From: Roseivirga seohaensis
Lineage (GTDB): Bacteria > Bacteroidota > Bacteroidia > Cytophagales > Cyclobacteriaceae
Length of the DNA: 64,000 nt
Assembly (NCBI RefSeq): GCF_001592945.1
Contig: NZ_LRPB01000012.1
Coordinates: 124,001 to 188,000 of the forward strand
Direction of reading: 5' to 3'
Shown: in pieces, positions 9,214 through 18,972 of the stretch
Layout: every line of letters starts with the position of its first letter
How positions within the stretch are numbered: the first letter of the stretch is position 1
The notes under the pieces: generated by a model
What the model was told of the DNA's origin: nothing
Databases searched by the model: none
Seen by the model: only the letters and a program-made list of their open reading frames with translations
Position numbers and translations under genes: made by a program

Positions 9214-9317
9214 CGCGTTTAAGCTGCGAAGATAAAATAAAATGAGTTGCTGCTAAGGTAAATACTGTTAAGATTAAAGGAATGGCTGAGGATTGAATGA
9301 TGAGAGGCGCATAGAGG

Positions 9318-10055
9318 TTAATTATCATTCTTTAATTTTTTGAGCGGAGCACTCTTAAGCAAAGATTGCATTTGTGTGATGTCCATTTTATTCAGTTGTA
9401 TCAATCGATCGCTTTGGGATAAGCCTTGGCTTATAAATACTGCATTCATACTTTCCATATTGCTTAATACCACCAGCTGCTCAATGGTGGCTTCGTCCCT
9501 TATGTTTCCTTCCGCAGTTGGGTTTTCGGTTCGCCACTGCTTAGCTGTTTTGCCGAAGAGTGCCATGTTTAAAATATCGGCTTCACTAGCATATACCAAG
9601 TTAATTTGGCTTTTTGTTAATTCTGATGGCAGTAGATTTGCCTTTATAGCATCGGTATGAATTACATAATTGACCTTGGCTAAGGTGCGCTGTAAGTTCC
9701 AATCAAGCTTTAGTCGGTCGTTTTCATCGGCCTTTAGGCGTTGAAACTCTTTTATTAAGTATATCTTGAATTCTGCAGAAATCCACATTCCAAATTCAAA
9801 AGCAATATCTGAATGTGCAAATGAGCCACCATATCTTCCAGCAGTTGCCTTTAAGCCAATTGCATTGGTTTTTTCAACCCATTCTTTTACGCTTAATCTA
9901 TAGCTATTTAAACCTGCTTTACTTTTAATTATGTCGAATTCGCCATAATTAAAATTGGGGTTGTAAACACTCTCCCAAACGCCTAAAAATTCTATCGTAT
10001 TTCTGTTTCGTAGCCAGTCGGAAATAAAGTAATCCCCATCCTTGGCTTTTAACAT
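9318..10055 (-). pseudogene. KilA-N domain protein, probably with a broken 5' end
   Basis: The intact part encodes 245 residues matching the KilA-N DNA-binding family: WLRNRNTIEFLGVWE, SVKEWVEKTNAIGLKATAGRYGG, HSDIAFEFGMWISAEFKIYLIKEFQRLK and a conserved C-terminal helical part. The first ATG (10055) is inside the domain. Reading upstream in the same frame gives TLEVKGIAINILD, then a TAG at 10088-10086, then NGHKYISLTDM leading into the Met; KYISLTDM is the usual start of this domain. An ATG with a nearby AAGGAG lies at 10141-10139 in another frame and dies after 6 codons. So the gene most likely lost its start by one stop and one frameshift. A shortened but functional product from 10055 cannot be excluded. 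Confidence 0.7.
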
Positions 10056-10141
10056 GTCTGTGAGCGAAATGTATTTATGACCATTCTAGTCTAATATATT
10101 TATTGCTATCCCCTTTACTTCTAGAGTTCTTTCTTGCTCAT
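10056..10141 (-). other. Relic 5' end of the KilA-N gene
   Basis: See the KilA-N entry. The translated frame conserves the N-terminal strand and the YISLTD motif on both sides of the TAG at 10088-10086; the putative original ATG at 10141-10139 with upstream AAGGAG is out of frame by one base, implying a lesion between about 10126 and 10139. Confidence 0.6.
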
Positions 10142-10263
10142 CTCTCCTTATTGGTTTTATGAATACCAGTATAAGTTAAATAGACTTCAATTTTAATACA
10201 ATTCCTGTTCTGAGTTTCTAGAGGTAAATAGAAAGGTGAGGTTTTCGTCAGAGCGAAGTCAAA

Positions 10264-12465
10264 CTAATAACAATCTAGCTTAATCTGCTTTCGGTTTTGG
10301 TAAAAGCTTAGGCTTTGATTATTATTCTTTTGGCAAATTTGATCAAGTACTTGCGTCACTCCTTTTTGCATGGTAATGGAGCCGCAAATCATAATTGTAC
10401 CATTGTCTTTCAACGTTTGGGCAATAAATGGAGCATCTTTTTCTATGAGGCTTTGCACGTAAATTTTATCACAGCAACGGGAGTAGGCAGGCTTGAATGT
10501 TGTCAACTGATTGTCGGCCAAGGCGCCTTCAATGGTTTCTTTATAAATGTCGAATGAGTTGCCTGTTCGTCCCCCCCAATACAGATGAATTTCGTGTGCT
10601 CTGCCGTTACGGTTGATCATGCCTAAGAAAGGCGCAATACCAGTTCCGTTACTGATCATGATGGTACGCTTCGCCTTTTTAGGGAAATGAAAGGCTTTGT
10701 TTTGAAGCAGAAAGCCTTCGAGTGAATCGCCAATTTTTAATTCGTGCAAAAGTGTGGAACATAAACCGAGTTCATGCTTTTTTACACTGAGTAGGAGATT
10801 ACCGTCTTTTGATTTTCCCAATGAATACAGACGCTCACGAGTACTGTTTTCAGGGTAAATGGCCAGTAAATCTCCCGACTCAAATTTCTTATTTCCTTCT
10901 TGCTTTAGCTCTATAAGTGCAGTGTTATCTTCCACATTAGAAGAAATGGCACGGTTGACGACTGTGAATTTCTGTGTCTTTTTTCGGGCAATAAGGTTGT
11001 CTGGTTTGGGCAATTCAATGGTTAGCCCTACTTTTTTGCCCCAAGGATTTATCCAGCTACTAAAAGCTTCAAAGGACTGATTGTTGACCGTATGTACTTC
11101 CAGCAATTGAGTGCTTAAAGGGTGTTTTCTTAGTAAATCATCAGTATCAAAAGCAAATTTGCAAAACTCTGGGTAGGCCAATGACCCAAAACCCACTACG
11201 GAAAAAGTGAAGTCATTTTTTGGTCTAAAATCTTTAATAAAAAGTTTCTTGAATTGAGCAGCATTGCTTGGCGCTTCGCCTTGGCCATAAGTTGCCGTAA
11301 TCACCACCAAGTGCTCCATTTTCTTGAAATGGCTCAGTTTGTTCATGTCGGTGAGGTAAGAAGTTTGTTTGGCAGCTAGTAGTTGATCGTGCAGTAACTT
11401 GGCATACTTGCGCGTGGTTCCTCCTTCGGAACCTACAAGAATTACATACTTACACTGATCTTTGGGATAAGGGTTTTTGATTTTGGCGGCCCTTCTTTTT
11501 AGGGTAATGGCAAAGCCAGAATAAATAAAGAATGGCAATGTTAAGCTAGCCAAACCAAGAACAACAGACCATAGAATTGTTCCTTGACCAGTGTGAAGCA
11601 TCATGGCCAATTCAGAAAACAAGGCCACAAAAGGGTAGGGCTGCTCACTTAACGCTTCACCCGTGAATTGATTCACGATAACTTCTTTTTTCTTCAGCTT
11701 TAAGAGGAAGTAATCTTCCACATCATCACTAAACGGAAATTCAATTGACCTGAAATTCTCTAAGGTGTTTTGATTGAAAACTTCGAAGTCGGCTGTGCTA
11801 ATTTTTGGGCTGGCTTCAATGGCGTCATAATCTACAGCATGACTTATGTTTTCTTCGGGAATAATAGAAAACCTAAGCAGCGATAAGTAAGTACCCGAAA
11901 GCGAAATAACGATTAATGGGATAAGCGCCAGCCTACCTAAAATTGTATGATAATCATGGAGAAAACTGGTTTTTACCAGCTTGTTAAAGAACTGTTTAAT
12001 TCCGCCTTGGCGTCTCAAAATTAAGGCTACACCCGAAGTTGCCATTAAGAAAAGTAGGAAAGAAGCTAGTCCAATAAAGAACCTACCAATGGTGCCTAGA
12101 AAGAGAGAGCGATGGAGGCTGGTAGCGAAATTAAAAATGGTTGCCTTCTCCTTTAACTCACCAATTTTTTCTCCGGTAAAAGGGTCGATGTAGAAGTTCT
12201 TGCTACCATTTTCACCAATCACAGAGGCTGTGATAAAACCATTTTTATCTGACGAAATGCTGAGCACTTCTTCGTATTTCCCATCTATATTACTGAGCAA
12301 TTCGGCAATAGTAAGCTCAGAAGCCCCGCTGGGTTGGTAAGGTTGCGCCTTTTCAATTATAGGTTTGAAGGCCAAAATTACCCCGGTAATGGAAGCGATA
12401 AGAAGGAATAATGATGAAGATATAGCCAAAACAAGGTGGCTATATCTCCAAAAAGAAATGGTCAT
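10264..12465 (-). CDS. PepSY membrane protein fused to flavodoxin and FAD/NADPH reductase
   Basis: 733 residues. Order: TM1 (11-33), extracytosolic PepSY region (about 40-110), TM2 (128-150), TM3 (176-198), a second PepSY-like region (about 210-280), TM4 (298-322), then a cytosolic flavodoxin domain (340-480; GSEGGTTRKYAKLL and ATYGQGEAP FMN loops) and a ferredoxin-NADP reductase module (500-733; RLYSLG at 545-550 for FAD, SNGTGIAP at 605-612 for NADPH). Histidines near the membrane (His118, His172, His291) could bind haem. It should pass electrons from NADPH across the inner membrane to an extracytosolic acceptor. It is the last gene of the ankyrin-DUF2271 operon; DUF2271 is its probable acceptor. 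Ferric reduction is a possible end use. Confidence 0.85.
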   Translation of the reverse strand: MTISFWRYSHLVLAISSSLFLLIASITGVILAFKPIIEKAQPYQPSGASELTIAELLSNIDGKYEEVLSISSDKNGFITASVIGENGSKNFYIDPFTGEKIGELKEKATIFNFATSLHRSLFLGTIGRFFIGLASFLLFLMATSGVALILRRQGGIKQFFNKLVKTSFLHDYHTILGRLALIPLIVISLSGTYLSLLRFSIIPEENISHAVDYDAIEASPKISTADFEVFNQNTLENFRSIEFPFSDDVEDYFLLKLKKKEVIVNQFTGEALSEQPYPFVALFSELAMMLHTGQGTILWSVVLGLASLTLPFFIYSGFAITLKRRAAKIKNPYPKDQCKYVILVGSEGGTTRKYAKLLHDQLLAAKQTSYLTDMNKLSHFKKMEHLVVITATYGQGEAPSNAAQFKKLFIKDFRPKNDFTFSVVGFGSLAYPEFCKFAFDTDDLLRKHPLSTQLLEVHTVNNQSFEAFSSWINPWGKKVGLTIELPKPDNLIARKKTQKFTVVNRAISSNVEDNTALIELKQEGNKKFESGDLLAIYPENSTRERLYSLGKSKDGNLLLSVKKHELGLCSTLLHELKIGDSLEGFLLQNKAFHFPKKAKRTIMISNGTGIAPFLGMINRNGRAHEIHLYWGGRTGNSFDIYKETIEGALADNQLTTFKPAYSRCCDKIYVQSLIEKDAPFIAQTLKDNGTIMICGSITMQKGVTQVLDQICQKNNNQSLSFYQNRKQIKLDCY

Positions 12466-12480
12466 AAAGACTTTTGGATA

Positions 12481-12975
12481 TTAATTTGGGATGATACGTA
12501 CGTAACGGATGTACCCTTTTCCCTCGATTTTACTATTTACGCTTTCTGCATTTAAGCTCAATTCAGCATCGGTGACATGGTATTCCTGATTTTCCACAGC
12601 CGACTCAAACCTAATTTTATAGCCTGCATCAATTTTGGTTTCGTCAATCTCGAAAGCCAAAACTTGACGTTCTCCATTACCAATACTTGCGCCAGTAATG
12701 CCGTCTAGTTTTTCATTTTTCCCTGAAGAAAAAGCCCACCAGTTTTTAATGTCGCTGTACCATTCGCTATCATCGCCTTGAACGTATAAAGTGCGTTCGT
12801 ACTCGCCTTCTGGGTTCATTAATGAAATCGCTACATAAGCGTCTTCTCCAGTGTAGTTAATCATTTGAACCAAGCATTTGTATTTCACGCTGCCAATGTC
12901 AGAGGTGAAAGCCATAGCTAAAACTGACCCTGCAATCAATAATATCTTTGTTCCGAATTGCTGTATGTTCAACAT
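12481..12975 (-). CDS. DUF2271 secreted protein with a flavinylation-like motif
   Basis: 164 residues: an N-terminal signal peptide (ILLIAGSVLAMAFTS), then a beta-rich domain matching DUF2271 (the YSDIKNWWAF segment followed by LDGITGAS). DGITGAS at residues 91-97 resembles the D-x-x-(S/T)-G-A-(S/T) sequence that ApbE modifies with FMN; Ser97 would be the acceptor. From memory, DUF2271 proteins next to PepSY reductases have been proposed as extracytosolic flavoproteins. The gene is 1 base from the ankyrin gene and 15 bases before the PepSY reductase gene, so all three are one transcript. Confidence 0.8.
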   Translation of the reverse strand: MLNIQQFGTKILLIAGSVLAMAFTSDIGSVKYKCLVQMINYTGEDAYVAISLMNPEGEYERTLYVQGDDSEWYSDIKNWWAFSSGKNEKLDGITGASIGNGERQVLAFEIDETKIDAGYKIRFESAVENQEYHVTDAELSLNAESVNSKIEGKGYIRYVRIIPN

Positions 12976-12976
12976 C

Positions 12977-14482
12977 TTATTTCGCTTTTAAGAATCCTAA
13001 ATCCACCTTGTTGTTGGCTAGCTTTTCATTTTCCTGAGCTAAATCAAAAGCTGTTTCTTCAAACTCGGTAGTGCTGCTTTTGTCTGCTCCGATTGAGATT
13101 AGGTATTTCAAAATTTCATCGTCAGCAGCTTTCATTGCAGCAAGGTGTAAAACAGTTGCTCCTTCATTGTTTTTTGCGTTGACATCAATTTTCAAAGCAT
13201 GTACCTTTTTCAATAAATCCAAGTCGTTTTTGTCAATGGCTAAATGGAAAAGTGTGCTTTTATCGCCCTGTTTTTTGCTAAGGTCAAGTCCTTTTGCCTG
13301 AAGTGATTTTAATTTTTTGTCAAAGTCAGCACTGTTGTTTTTGCTGTATGCACCAATCAAGTATTGGCCTAAGCTGTTGCCTTTCTCATCGGTTACTTTC
13401 ACATCAGCACCTTTAGCAAGTAGGTAATCTACCACTTCAGCATTATTGCGCATTACCGCCATTGTCAAAGCTGATTGGCCTTCTTTATTCACATGGTTAA
13501 TGTCTTTAGTTTTTTCTGCCAAGAAAGTTACCATTTCTAAGCTGTTTCTGCCTGCCGCGTTGATTAAAGGTGTGTTTCCGTTTGAATCCGCATCATTCAC
13601 GTTCAAACCTTTACTTAAGAAGTAATTGTAAACGTCAAGGTTGGTATTTGATGCAGCGATTCTGTGTAAAGCAGAAACGCCTTCGTTTGTTTTTACTGCG
13701 GGGTTTAAGCCTAAGCTTTCAAGGTATTTGAAGTATTCCACCGTGTTTTCTCGGTTACTGCTCGCTATCAAAATGGCGTTTTCGCCTGTCACTTTGTTCT
13801 CACCGTATTTTACACCACGATCAACCAATTCTTCCAATAAATCGATGTTTCCGCTACGGGCTGCATAGTTGAACAAGCCGTTTCCATTTTTATCTAGCTC
13901 GTTCAGATCAAAACCTCTCAATTGGAAATAATCCAACATGCCATAGTTGGTCAAACGAGGGATAAGAATGTGAAGGATGTTCTTTCCTTCGGCTGTCTTC
14001 TGGTTTTTTAAATCCACTCCATTGGCTTCAAAGAAATCATAGATTTCTGGTGACTGCTGGCCGCCCGCAGCTGCAAATTGAGCTACTGTGTAGCCGTGTG
14101 AATCTCGGAGGTCTGTTTTTGCGCCTTGCGCCATTAGGTATTCCATTACCTCGATGTTGGCGCGAGAAGCTGCCCAGAAAATGTAGGTTCTTGAATCGTG
14201 CGTTCTCTTGTTTACAGAGTTGCCTTGCTCCACCAAGAACTGCACTGTTGAAAGTGGGTTGTTGTTCAGAATAGCATAAGTGGTGGCATCAAAACCACCG
14301 CTATTGGCTTGAAGTACGGAGTGACCTTTGGCCATATCAGCTTTAATGGCTTCTATGCTTGGTTTGGCCGCCCAGTATTTCGATTGAATAAATGGATTGT
14401 CGCCTTGCGCAGCGGCAAAGTTTAAACTTACCATAAACAGCATGGCTAAGGCAAAGGCTTTTGTTTTATTAAGGATTCTCAT
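12977..14482 (-). CDS. Secreted ankyrin-repeat protein
   Basis: 501 residues. A signal peptide (ALAMLFMVSLNFAAAQ) directs it to the periplasm, unusual for ankyrin proteins overall but frequent in this operon type. After it come about twelve ankyrin repeats from roughly residue 60 to 490 (for example TPLINAAGRNSLEMVTFLAE, SALTMAVMRNNAEVVDYLLA, TVLHLAAMKAADDEILKYLI). It presumably binds partner proteins in the periplasm, perhaps holding the flavin protein near its membrane reductase. First gene of the operon, with a strong promoter (14561-14590) and a 16-base palindrome further upstream. Confidence 0.88.
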   Translation of the reverse strand: MRILNKTKAFALAMLFMVSLNFAAAQGDNPFIQSKYWAAKPSIEAIKADMAKGHSVLQANSGGFDATTYAILNNNPLSTVQFLVEQGNSVNKRTHDSRTYIFWAASRANIEVMEYLMAQGAKTDLRDSHGYTVAQFAAAGGQQSPEIYDFFEANGVDLKNQKTAEGKNILHILIPRLTNYGMLDYFQLRGFDLNELDKNGNGLFNYAARSGNIDLLEELVDRGVKYGENKVTGENAILIASSNRENTVEYFKYLESLGLNPAVKTNEGVSALHRIAASNTNLDVYNYFLSKGLNVNDADSNGNTPLINAAGRNSLEMVTFLAEKTKDINHVNKEGQSALTMAVMRNNAEVVDYLLAKGADVKVTDEKGNSLGQYLIGAYSKNNSADFDKKLKSLQAKGLDLSKKQGDKSTLFHLAIDKNDLDLLKKVHALKIDVNAKNNEGATVLHLAAMKAADDEILKYLISIGADKSSTTEFEETAFDLAQENEKLANNKVDLGFLKAK

Positions 14483-14560
14483 GGGGCTATTATATGTTGT
14501 AGTAGAAGAAAGCGGGCTTTCTTCTCTCAGTTCTTATTTAGACTTATTACAAATAGAATG

Positions 14561-14590
14561 CAAATATAGAGTCCAGAGTTTATGAACCAA
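14561..14590 (-). promoter_or_regulatory. Promoter of the ankyrin-DUF2271-PepSY operon
   Basis: Minus strand: TTG (14590-14588), 19 bases, then TATATTTG (14568-14561), an exact TAnnTTTG. The expected transcript has a leader of about 70 bases before the ankyrin start codon. Confidence 0.75.
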
Positions 14591-14616
14591 GGGGGAAATG
14601 CAGCATAATTAAAATT

Positions 14617-14632
14617 TCACTAGTACTAGTGA
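14617..14632. promoter_or_regulatory. 16-base perfect palindrome, candidate operator
   Basis: TCACTAGTACTAGTGA is a perfect inverted repeat. It lies 26 bases upstream of the -33 box of the ankyrin operon and 24 bases beyond the stop codon of the LysR gene. The position fits a regulator site; which regulator is unknown. Confidence 0.45.
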
Positions 14633-14656
14633 TTGGAGGTGTTGAGTCTTAAGAAA

Positions 14657-15544
14657 TCACTCTCCAAACCACAAGTCCTTCGCTTTCCACATGGCGGGGT
14701 TGCGGTTTTCTTTTTTCCAAATTACCGATAGGGTAGTGCGTTGCGGAATGTTCTTCAACTCAATAAACTTTACATTTAAATCAAAGCCATATTGTAATGA
14801 AGTGGGTATGATAGCCACACCAAGCCCACGTTCTACCAATTTAAAAATGGTTTGGGCATGCACTGATTTATGCGATACGGTAGGAGTAAAACCTTGATCT
14901 TCGCAAATACTCATAATCATATCATAATAAAGCGGACTGTATTCGCTGGAGAAAAGAATGAAATGCTCGTCTGCCAATTGAGCTACATTCTTAAATTGCT
15001 TTTCGTTCATAAGGTGTTTTTTGGGCAGTACGATAGAAAAAGTATCTTCTAAAACGGGGTGCATATGAAACTCTTCAGGCACTCTGGAGAGCCGTACAAA
15101 ACCAAAATCAAGCTCACCCTTTTCCAGTTTTTCTACCTGAACCTTATTCGACATTTCTTCCAAATTCACCTTTACCTCAGGCAATTGGGCATTCATTTTC
15201 ACCATTAAGTCGGGCACTACGTTCTGCATAGCCGAGCCTATAAATCCGATTCTAATTTCACCTTGCTCGCCTGAATCAATTCGCTTTAACTCCTTTTTAA
15301 CCCGTGCTAAATGGTTGTTTATAAATAGAGTTTCGTGCATTAAATGTTCGCCAGCAGTGGTTAAGCTTACTTTTCGTTTGGTGCGTTCAAATAACTTCAC
15401 ACCCAAAACTTCTTCCATTTGGCTAATCTGTCTGCTCAAACCGGGCTGAGAGATGAACAGTCTTTCTGCCGCCTTTCTGTAATTAAGTTCTTCGGCTACC
15501 GCCATAAAATACTTAAGGTGCCTAAATTCCAACTGATAACTCAT
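14657..15544 (-). CDS. LysR family transcriptional regulator beside the hut genes
   Basis: 295 residues from the ATG at 15544; the frame stays open further upstream but LysR proteins normally start just before LEFRHLKYFMAVAEE, as here. N-terminal winged helix-turn-helix (residues 5-65: LNYRKAAERLFISQPGLSRQISQMEE), then a two-lobed effector-binding domain starting near GEIRIGFIGSAM. It is divergent from hutH with a 17-base palindrome in between, so I infer it controls histidine utilisation and its own gene; urocanate is a plausible ligand. The CynR/BenM-like subgroup is suggested by the LKYFMAVAEELNYRKAAERLFISQP sequence type. Confidence 0.88.
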   Translation of the reverse strand: MSYQLEFRHLKYFMAVAEELNYRKAAERLFISQPGLSRQISQMEEVLGVKLFERTKRKVSLTTAGEHLMHETLFINNHLARVKKELKRIDSGEQGEIRIGFIGSAMQNVVPDLMVKMNAQLPEVKVNLEEMSNKVQVEKLEKGELDFGFVRLSRVPEEFHMHPVLEDTFSIVLPKKHLMNEKQFKNVAQLADEHFILFSSEYSPLYYDMIMSICEDQGFTPTVSHKSVHAQTIFKLVERGLGVAIIPTSLQYGFDLNVKFIELKNIPQRTTLSVIWKKENRNPAMWKAKDLWFGE

Positions 15545-15584
15545 AGTTATTAAGTATTGATAAAATTGGTATTTATAATTATTA

Positions 15585-15601
15585 AAAGTAAGACTTACTT
15601 T
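15585..15601. promoter_or_regulatory. 17-base palindrome between lysR and hutH, candidate LysR site
   Basis: AAAGTAAG-A-CTTACTTT is a perfect 8+1+8 inverted repeat. It fits the T-N11-A type of LysR site only loosely, but sits between the divergent regulator and hutH, about 115 bases before hutH. Confidence 0.5.
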
Positions 15602-15715
15602 CGTATTAGAAAACAGGTTTCTCATACGCCCCTAAGGATCTCCTATTTTACATTGCTCTAAACTACTAGCTGTGTAGATTCCTTAGCGGGTTTTTTTGTT
15701 TAACACACATCATTC

Positions 15716-17284
15716 ATGGAAAGAGGAATATTTTTATACGGTGAAGAACACTTGACCGTAGGCAAGGCGCTTGCCATTTGTGCTGGAGAAATTGCTGGAG
15801 ATTTGAGTGTAGAAGCCAGGGCCAAGGTGGTAAAAAGTCAGCAGACCGTTGAAGAAATTGTAGCCAAGGGAAAGGCCGTTTATGGAATCAATACTGGGTT
15901 TGGCCCGCTTTGTACCACCCTTATTTCCGAAGAGAAAACAAGGCTGTTGCAAGAAAATATTCTCAAAAGCCACAGTGTGGGCGTTGGCGAATCGGTGCCA
16001 GATGACATCTCAAAACTGATGCTCATTCTTAAAATGAATTCCCTAGCACAAGGTTATTCTGGTATTGCCGAAACTACCTTGGATCGCATCAAATGGCATA
16101 TTGATAATGATATTATTCCAGTAGTGCCTAGTCAAGGTTCTGTAGGAGCTTCTGGAGATTTGGCTCCATTGTCTCACCTCTTCCTTCCCTTAATTGGTTT
16201 GGGGGAAGTTATGGAGAACGGAAAAAAGTATGATACACTTAGTGTCTTACACAAGCATGGTTTAGCGCCATTAGAATTGGGTCCAAAAGAAGGCTTGGCA
16301 CTGATTAATGGCACGCAATTTATTTTGGCCTATGCGGTGAAAGTCGTTGATAGACTTCATAATTGCCTCGACCATGCCGATTTGATTGGCGCCATGATGG
16401 TAGAAGCGCTGTTAGGTTCTTCGAAACCATTCAGACCAGAATTGCATGAATTGCGTCCGTTTAAAGGAAACCAACATGTGGCCGCTCGAATGACGGCTTT
16501 GCTTAGCGATTCCGAAGTAATGACTTCACACGCTAACTGCACTAGGGTGCAAGACCCTTATTCTTTGCGCTGTATTCCACAGGTACATGGGGCTTCGCGA
16601 AATGCTTGGTTGCATTTGAAAGAGTTAGTTGAAATTGAACTCAATTCAGTTACTGATAATCCTGTTATTTTCGATGTAGACTTGACCATTAGTGGAGGTA
16701 ATTTCCACGGTCAGCCTTTGGCCATGGCTTTAGATTACGCCTGTTTGGCTGCTTCGGAAATCGGTAATATTTCCGACCGAAGGATTTACCTTTCCCTTGA
16801 AGGGACAGTAGATAATGTGCCGAAATTGCTGATGAAGGAAACAGGTATCAATTCAGGTTTTATGATTCCGCAGTACACCACAGCCGCTTTGGCGAGTGAA
16901 AACAAAGGCTTGTGTTTCCCTGCGAGTGCCGACAGTATTCCAACTTCATTAGGTCAAGAGGACCACGTAAGTATGGGCTCTATTGGAGGAAGAAAGGCCT
17001 ACCAAGTGATAGGAAATGTAGAAAAAATATTGGGCATCGAACTGCTTTGTGCTGCGCAGGCACTTGACTTTCATCGTCCCTTAAAATCAAGTAAAATTAT
17101 TGGAGAAATGCACGACTTGGTCATAAAGCAAGTGACGCATGCCACGGTAGACAGGGTTTTCGCTCTAGACATAGAAAAAACCATCAACATAGTGAAAGAG
17201 GGAGCATTACTTTCTGTCGTTCGCCAAGAAGAAAATTATAGTACACTCAAAACTAACCATCATGAATTATTCGAAGTTTATTGA
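15716..17284 (+). CDS. hutH: Histidine ammonia-lyase
   Basis: 522 residues, normal for HAL. Converts L-histidine to urocanate and ammonia in the cytosol, the first step of histidine catabolism. The MIO prosthetic group forms from Ala145-Ser146-Gly147 in [14 protein letters not shown]. Other family hallmarks are YGINTGFG near residue 60, the NGTQF segment near 200, [16 protein letters not shown] and [11 protein letters not shown]. It heads hutH-hutU-hutI-hutG and overlaps hutU by 23 bases. The divergent LysR gene is the likely regulator; no clear TAnnTTTG box was found, consistent with an activated promoter. Confidence 0.97.
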   Translation: MERGIFLYGEEHLTVGKALAICAGEIAGDLSVEARAKVVKSQQTVEEIVAKGKAVYGINTGFGPLCTTLISEEKTRLLQENILKSHSVGVGESVPDDISKLMLILKMNSLAQGYSGIAETTLDRIKWHIDNDIIPVVPSQGSVGASGDLAPLSHLFLPLIGLGEVMENGKKYDTLSVLHKHGLAPLELGPKEGLALINGTQFILAYAVKVVDRLHNCLDHADLIGAMMVEALLGSSKPFRPELHELRPFKGNQHVAARMTALLSDSEVMTSHANCTRVQDPYSLRCIPQVHGASRNAWLHLKELVEIELNSVTDNPVIFDVDLTISGGNFHGQPLAMALDYACLAASEIGNISDRRIYLSLEGTVDNVPKLLMKETGINSGFMIPQYTTAALASENKGLCFPASADSIPTSLGQEDHVSMGSIGGRKAYQVIGNVEKILGIELLCAAQALDFHRPLKSSKIIGEMHDLVIKQVTHATVDRVFALDIEKTINIVKEGALLSVVRQEENYSTLKTNHHELFEVY

Positions 17285-18932
17285 GCAATACGCCAACCAT
17301 CCGCATTATAAAGCACCAACTGGCAATCAGCTTCATGCTAAATCGTGGCAAACCGAAGCACCATTGCGTATGCTTTTGAATAACTTAGATGCTGATGTGG
17401 CTGAAGACCCTTCAAAATTGGTGGTCTATGGTGGAAATGGCCAAGCAGCCAGAAACCCGGAAGCACTGAAAAAAATTATTGAATGCCTTTTGAAACTAGA
17501 AGACGACCAAAGTCTTTTGGTGCAGTCGGGAAAGGCGGTTGGTATTATCCCAACACATCCTCAAGCGCCACGCGTGCTGATTGCGAATAGCAATTTGGTG
17601 CCAGAATGGGCCAATTGGGAGCATTTCAATGAATTGAAAGAACGCGGCCTGATGATGTATGGTCAAATGACGGCTGGAAGCTGGATTTACATCGGAAGCC
17701 AAGGAATTCTTCAAGGCACCTATGAAACATTTGTGGCCTGTGGCATCAAGCATTTTCAAGGTGATTTGAAACATAAGCTGGTGGTTACTGGTGGTTTAGG
17801 TGGAATGGGGGGCGCTCAGCCTTTGGCCGCTACTTTAGCCGGAGCCACCTTCTTGGGGGTTGACAAAGACCCGGTTCGAATTAAAAAACGTTTGGATACA
17901 CGCTACATCGATAAAATGACCGATTCTTATGAAGAAGCCAGAGATTGGGCTTTGGATGCCAAGGAAAAGGGAGAAGCCATTTCCATCGGTTTGGTAGGCG
18001 ATATTGGTGATGTGCTCGAAAAACTTTTAGCCGATAATGTGATTCCTGAGATTCTTACGGATCAAACTTCTGCCCACGACCCGATCAACGGCTATATCCC
18101 TAATGGATATACCTTGGAAGAAGCCGATAAACTGAGAGCTGAAGATTCTAAAACCTACAAAGCAAAGTCGTTGAAGAGTATGGCCAGGCACGTTGGTTTT
18201 ATGCTAGAAATGCAAAAACGAGGTTCCATTACCTTCGATTATGGAAATAATTTGCGTGAATTTGCTCGTCAGGGTGGAGAGGCCAATGCCTTCGATTTCC
18301 CGGGTTTTGTCCCAGCTTATATTCGTCCTTTGTTCTGTGAAGGAAAAGGCCCGTTCCGTTGGGCTGCGCTTTCTGGCGACCCGGAAGATATTTATACCAC
18401 CGACCAAGCGTTGATGGAAGCATTTCCAGAAAATCATCATTTGATCAATTGGTTGAAGCAAGCCAGAGAGCGAGTAGCCTTCCAAGGTTTGCCATGTAGA
18501 ATCTGCTGGTTGGGCTTGGGCGAGCGTAAAAAAGCAGGGCTTATTTTCAATGAATTGGTAAGAACAGGAAAAGTAAAAGCGCCAATCGTTATAGGTCGCG
18601 ATCACTTGGATTGTGGCTCTGTGGCTTCGCCTAACCGCGAAACCGAAGGTATGTTAGATGGTAGTGATGCGGTGTCGGATTGGACATTGCTGAACCTAAT
18701 GGGCAACACTAGTGGAGGTGCTACTTGGGTATCTTTCCATCATGGTGGAGGCGTTGGAATGGGCTATTCGCAACATGCAGGTATGGTAGTTTTGGCCGAT
18801 GGCACCGCGCGTGCAGAAAAATGTTTGGAGCGCGTGCTTCACATTGATCCTGCAATGGGCGTTATTCGTCATGCAGATGCAGGCTATGACCTCGCTCAAG
18901 AAAAAAGCGATGAGTTTGGTTTGACACTTTAA
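17262..18932 (+). CDS. hutU: Urocanate hydratase
   Basis: 556 residues, typical urocanase length. Adds water to urocanate to give imidazolonepropionate using tightly bound NAD+. The NAD-binding glycine-rich segment is [13 protein letters not shown] (about 175-187). Cys415 in [13 protein letters not shown] matches the conserved active-site cysteine region. The N-terminal [16 protein letters not shown] and the C-terminal [17 protein letters not shown] segments are also diagnostic. Its start lies inside the end of hutH (23-base overlap), implying coupled translation. Confidence 0.97.
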   Translation: MNYSKFIEQYANHPHYKAPTGNQLHAKSWQTEAPLRMLLNNLDADVAEDPSKLVVYGGNGQAARNPEALKKIIECLLKLEDDQSLLVQSGKAVGIIPTHPQAPRVLIANSNLVPEWANWEHFNELKERGLMMYGQMTAGSWIYIGSQGILQGTYETFVACGIKHFQGDLKHKLVVTGGLGGMGGAQPLAATLAGATFLGVDKDPVRIKKRLDTRYIDKMTDSYEEARDWALDAKEKGEAISIGLVGDIGDVLEKLLADNVIPEILTDQTSAHDPINGYIPNGYTLEEADKLRAEDSKTYKAKSLKSMARHVGFMLEMQKRGSITFDYGNNLREFARQGGEANAFDFPGFVPAYIRPLFCEGKGPFRWAALSGDPEDIYTTDQALMEAFPENHHLINWLKQARERVAFQGLPCRICWLGLGERKKAGLIFNELVRTGKVKAPIVIGRDHLDCGSVASPNRETEGMLDGSDAVSDWTLLNLMGNTSGGATWVSFHHGGGVGMGYSQHAGMVVLADGTARAEKCLERVLHIDPAMGVIRHADAGYDLAQEKSDEFGLTL

Positions 18933-18972
18933 CTGTCACGTGAACAAATAGGGTTTGTCAAAACCTTTTCAT

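Noticed and set aside
9032-9328. Frame overlapping the start of plsC in another reading frame
   Set aside because: It lies over the conserved PlsC N-terminus; no motif and no start signal.
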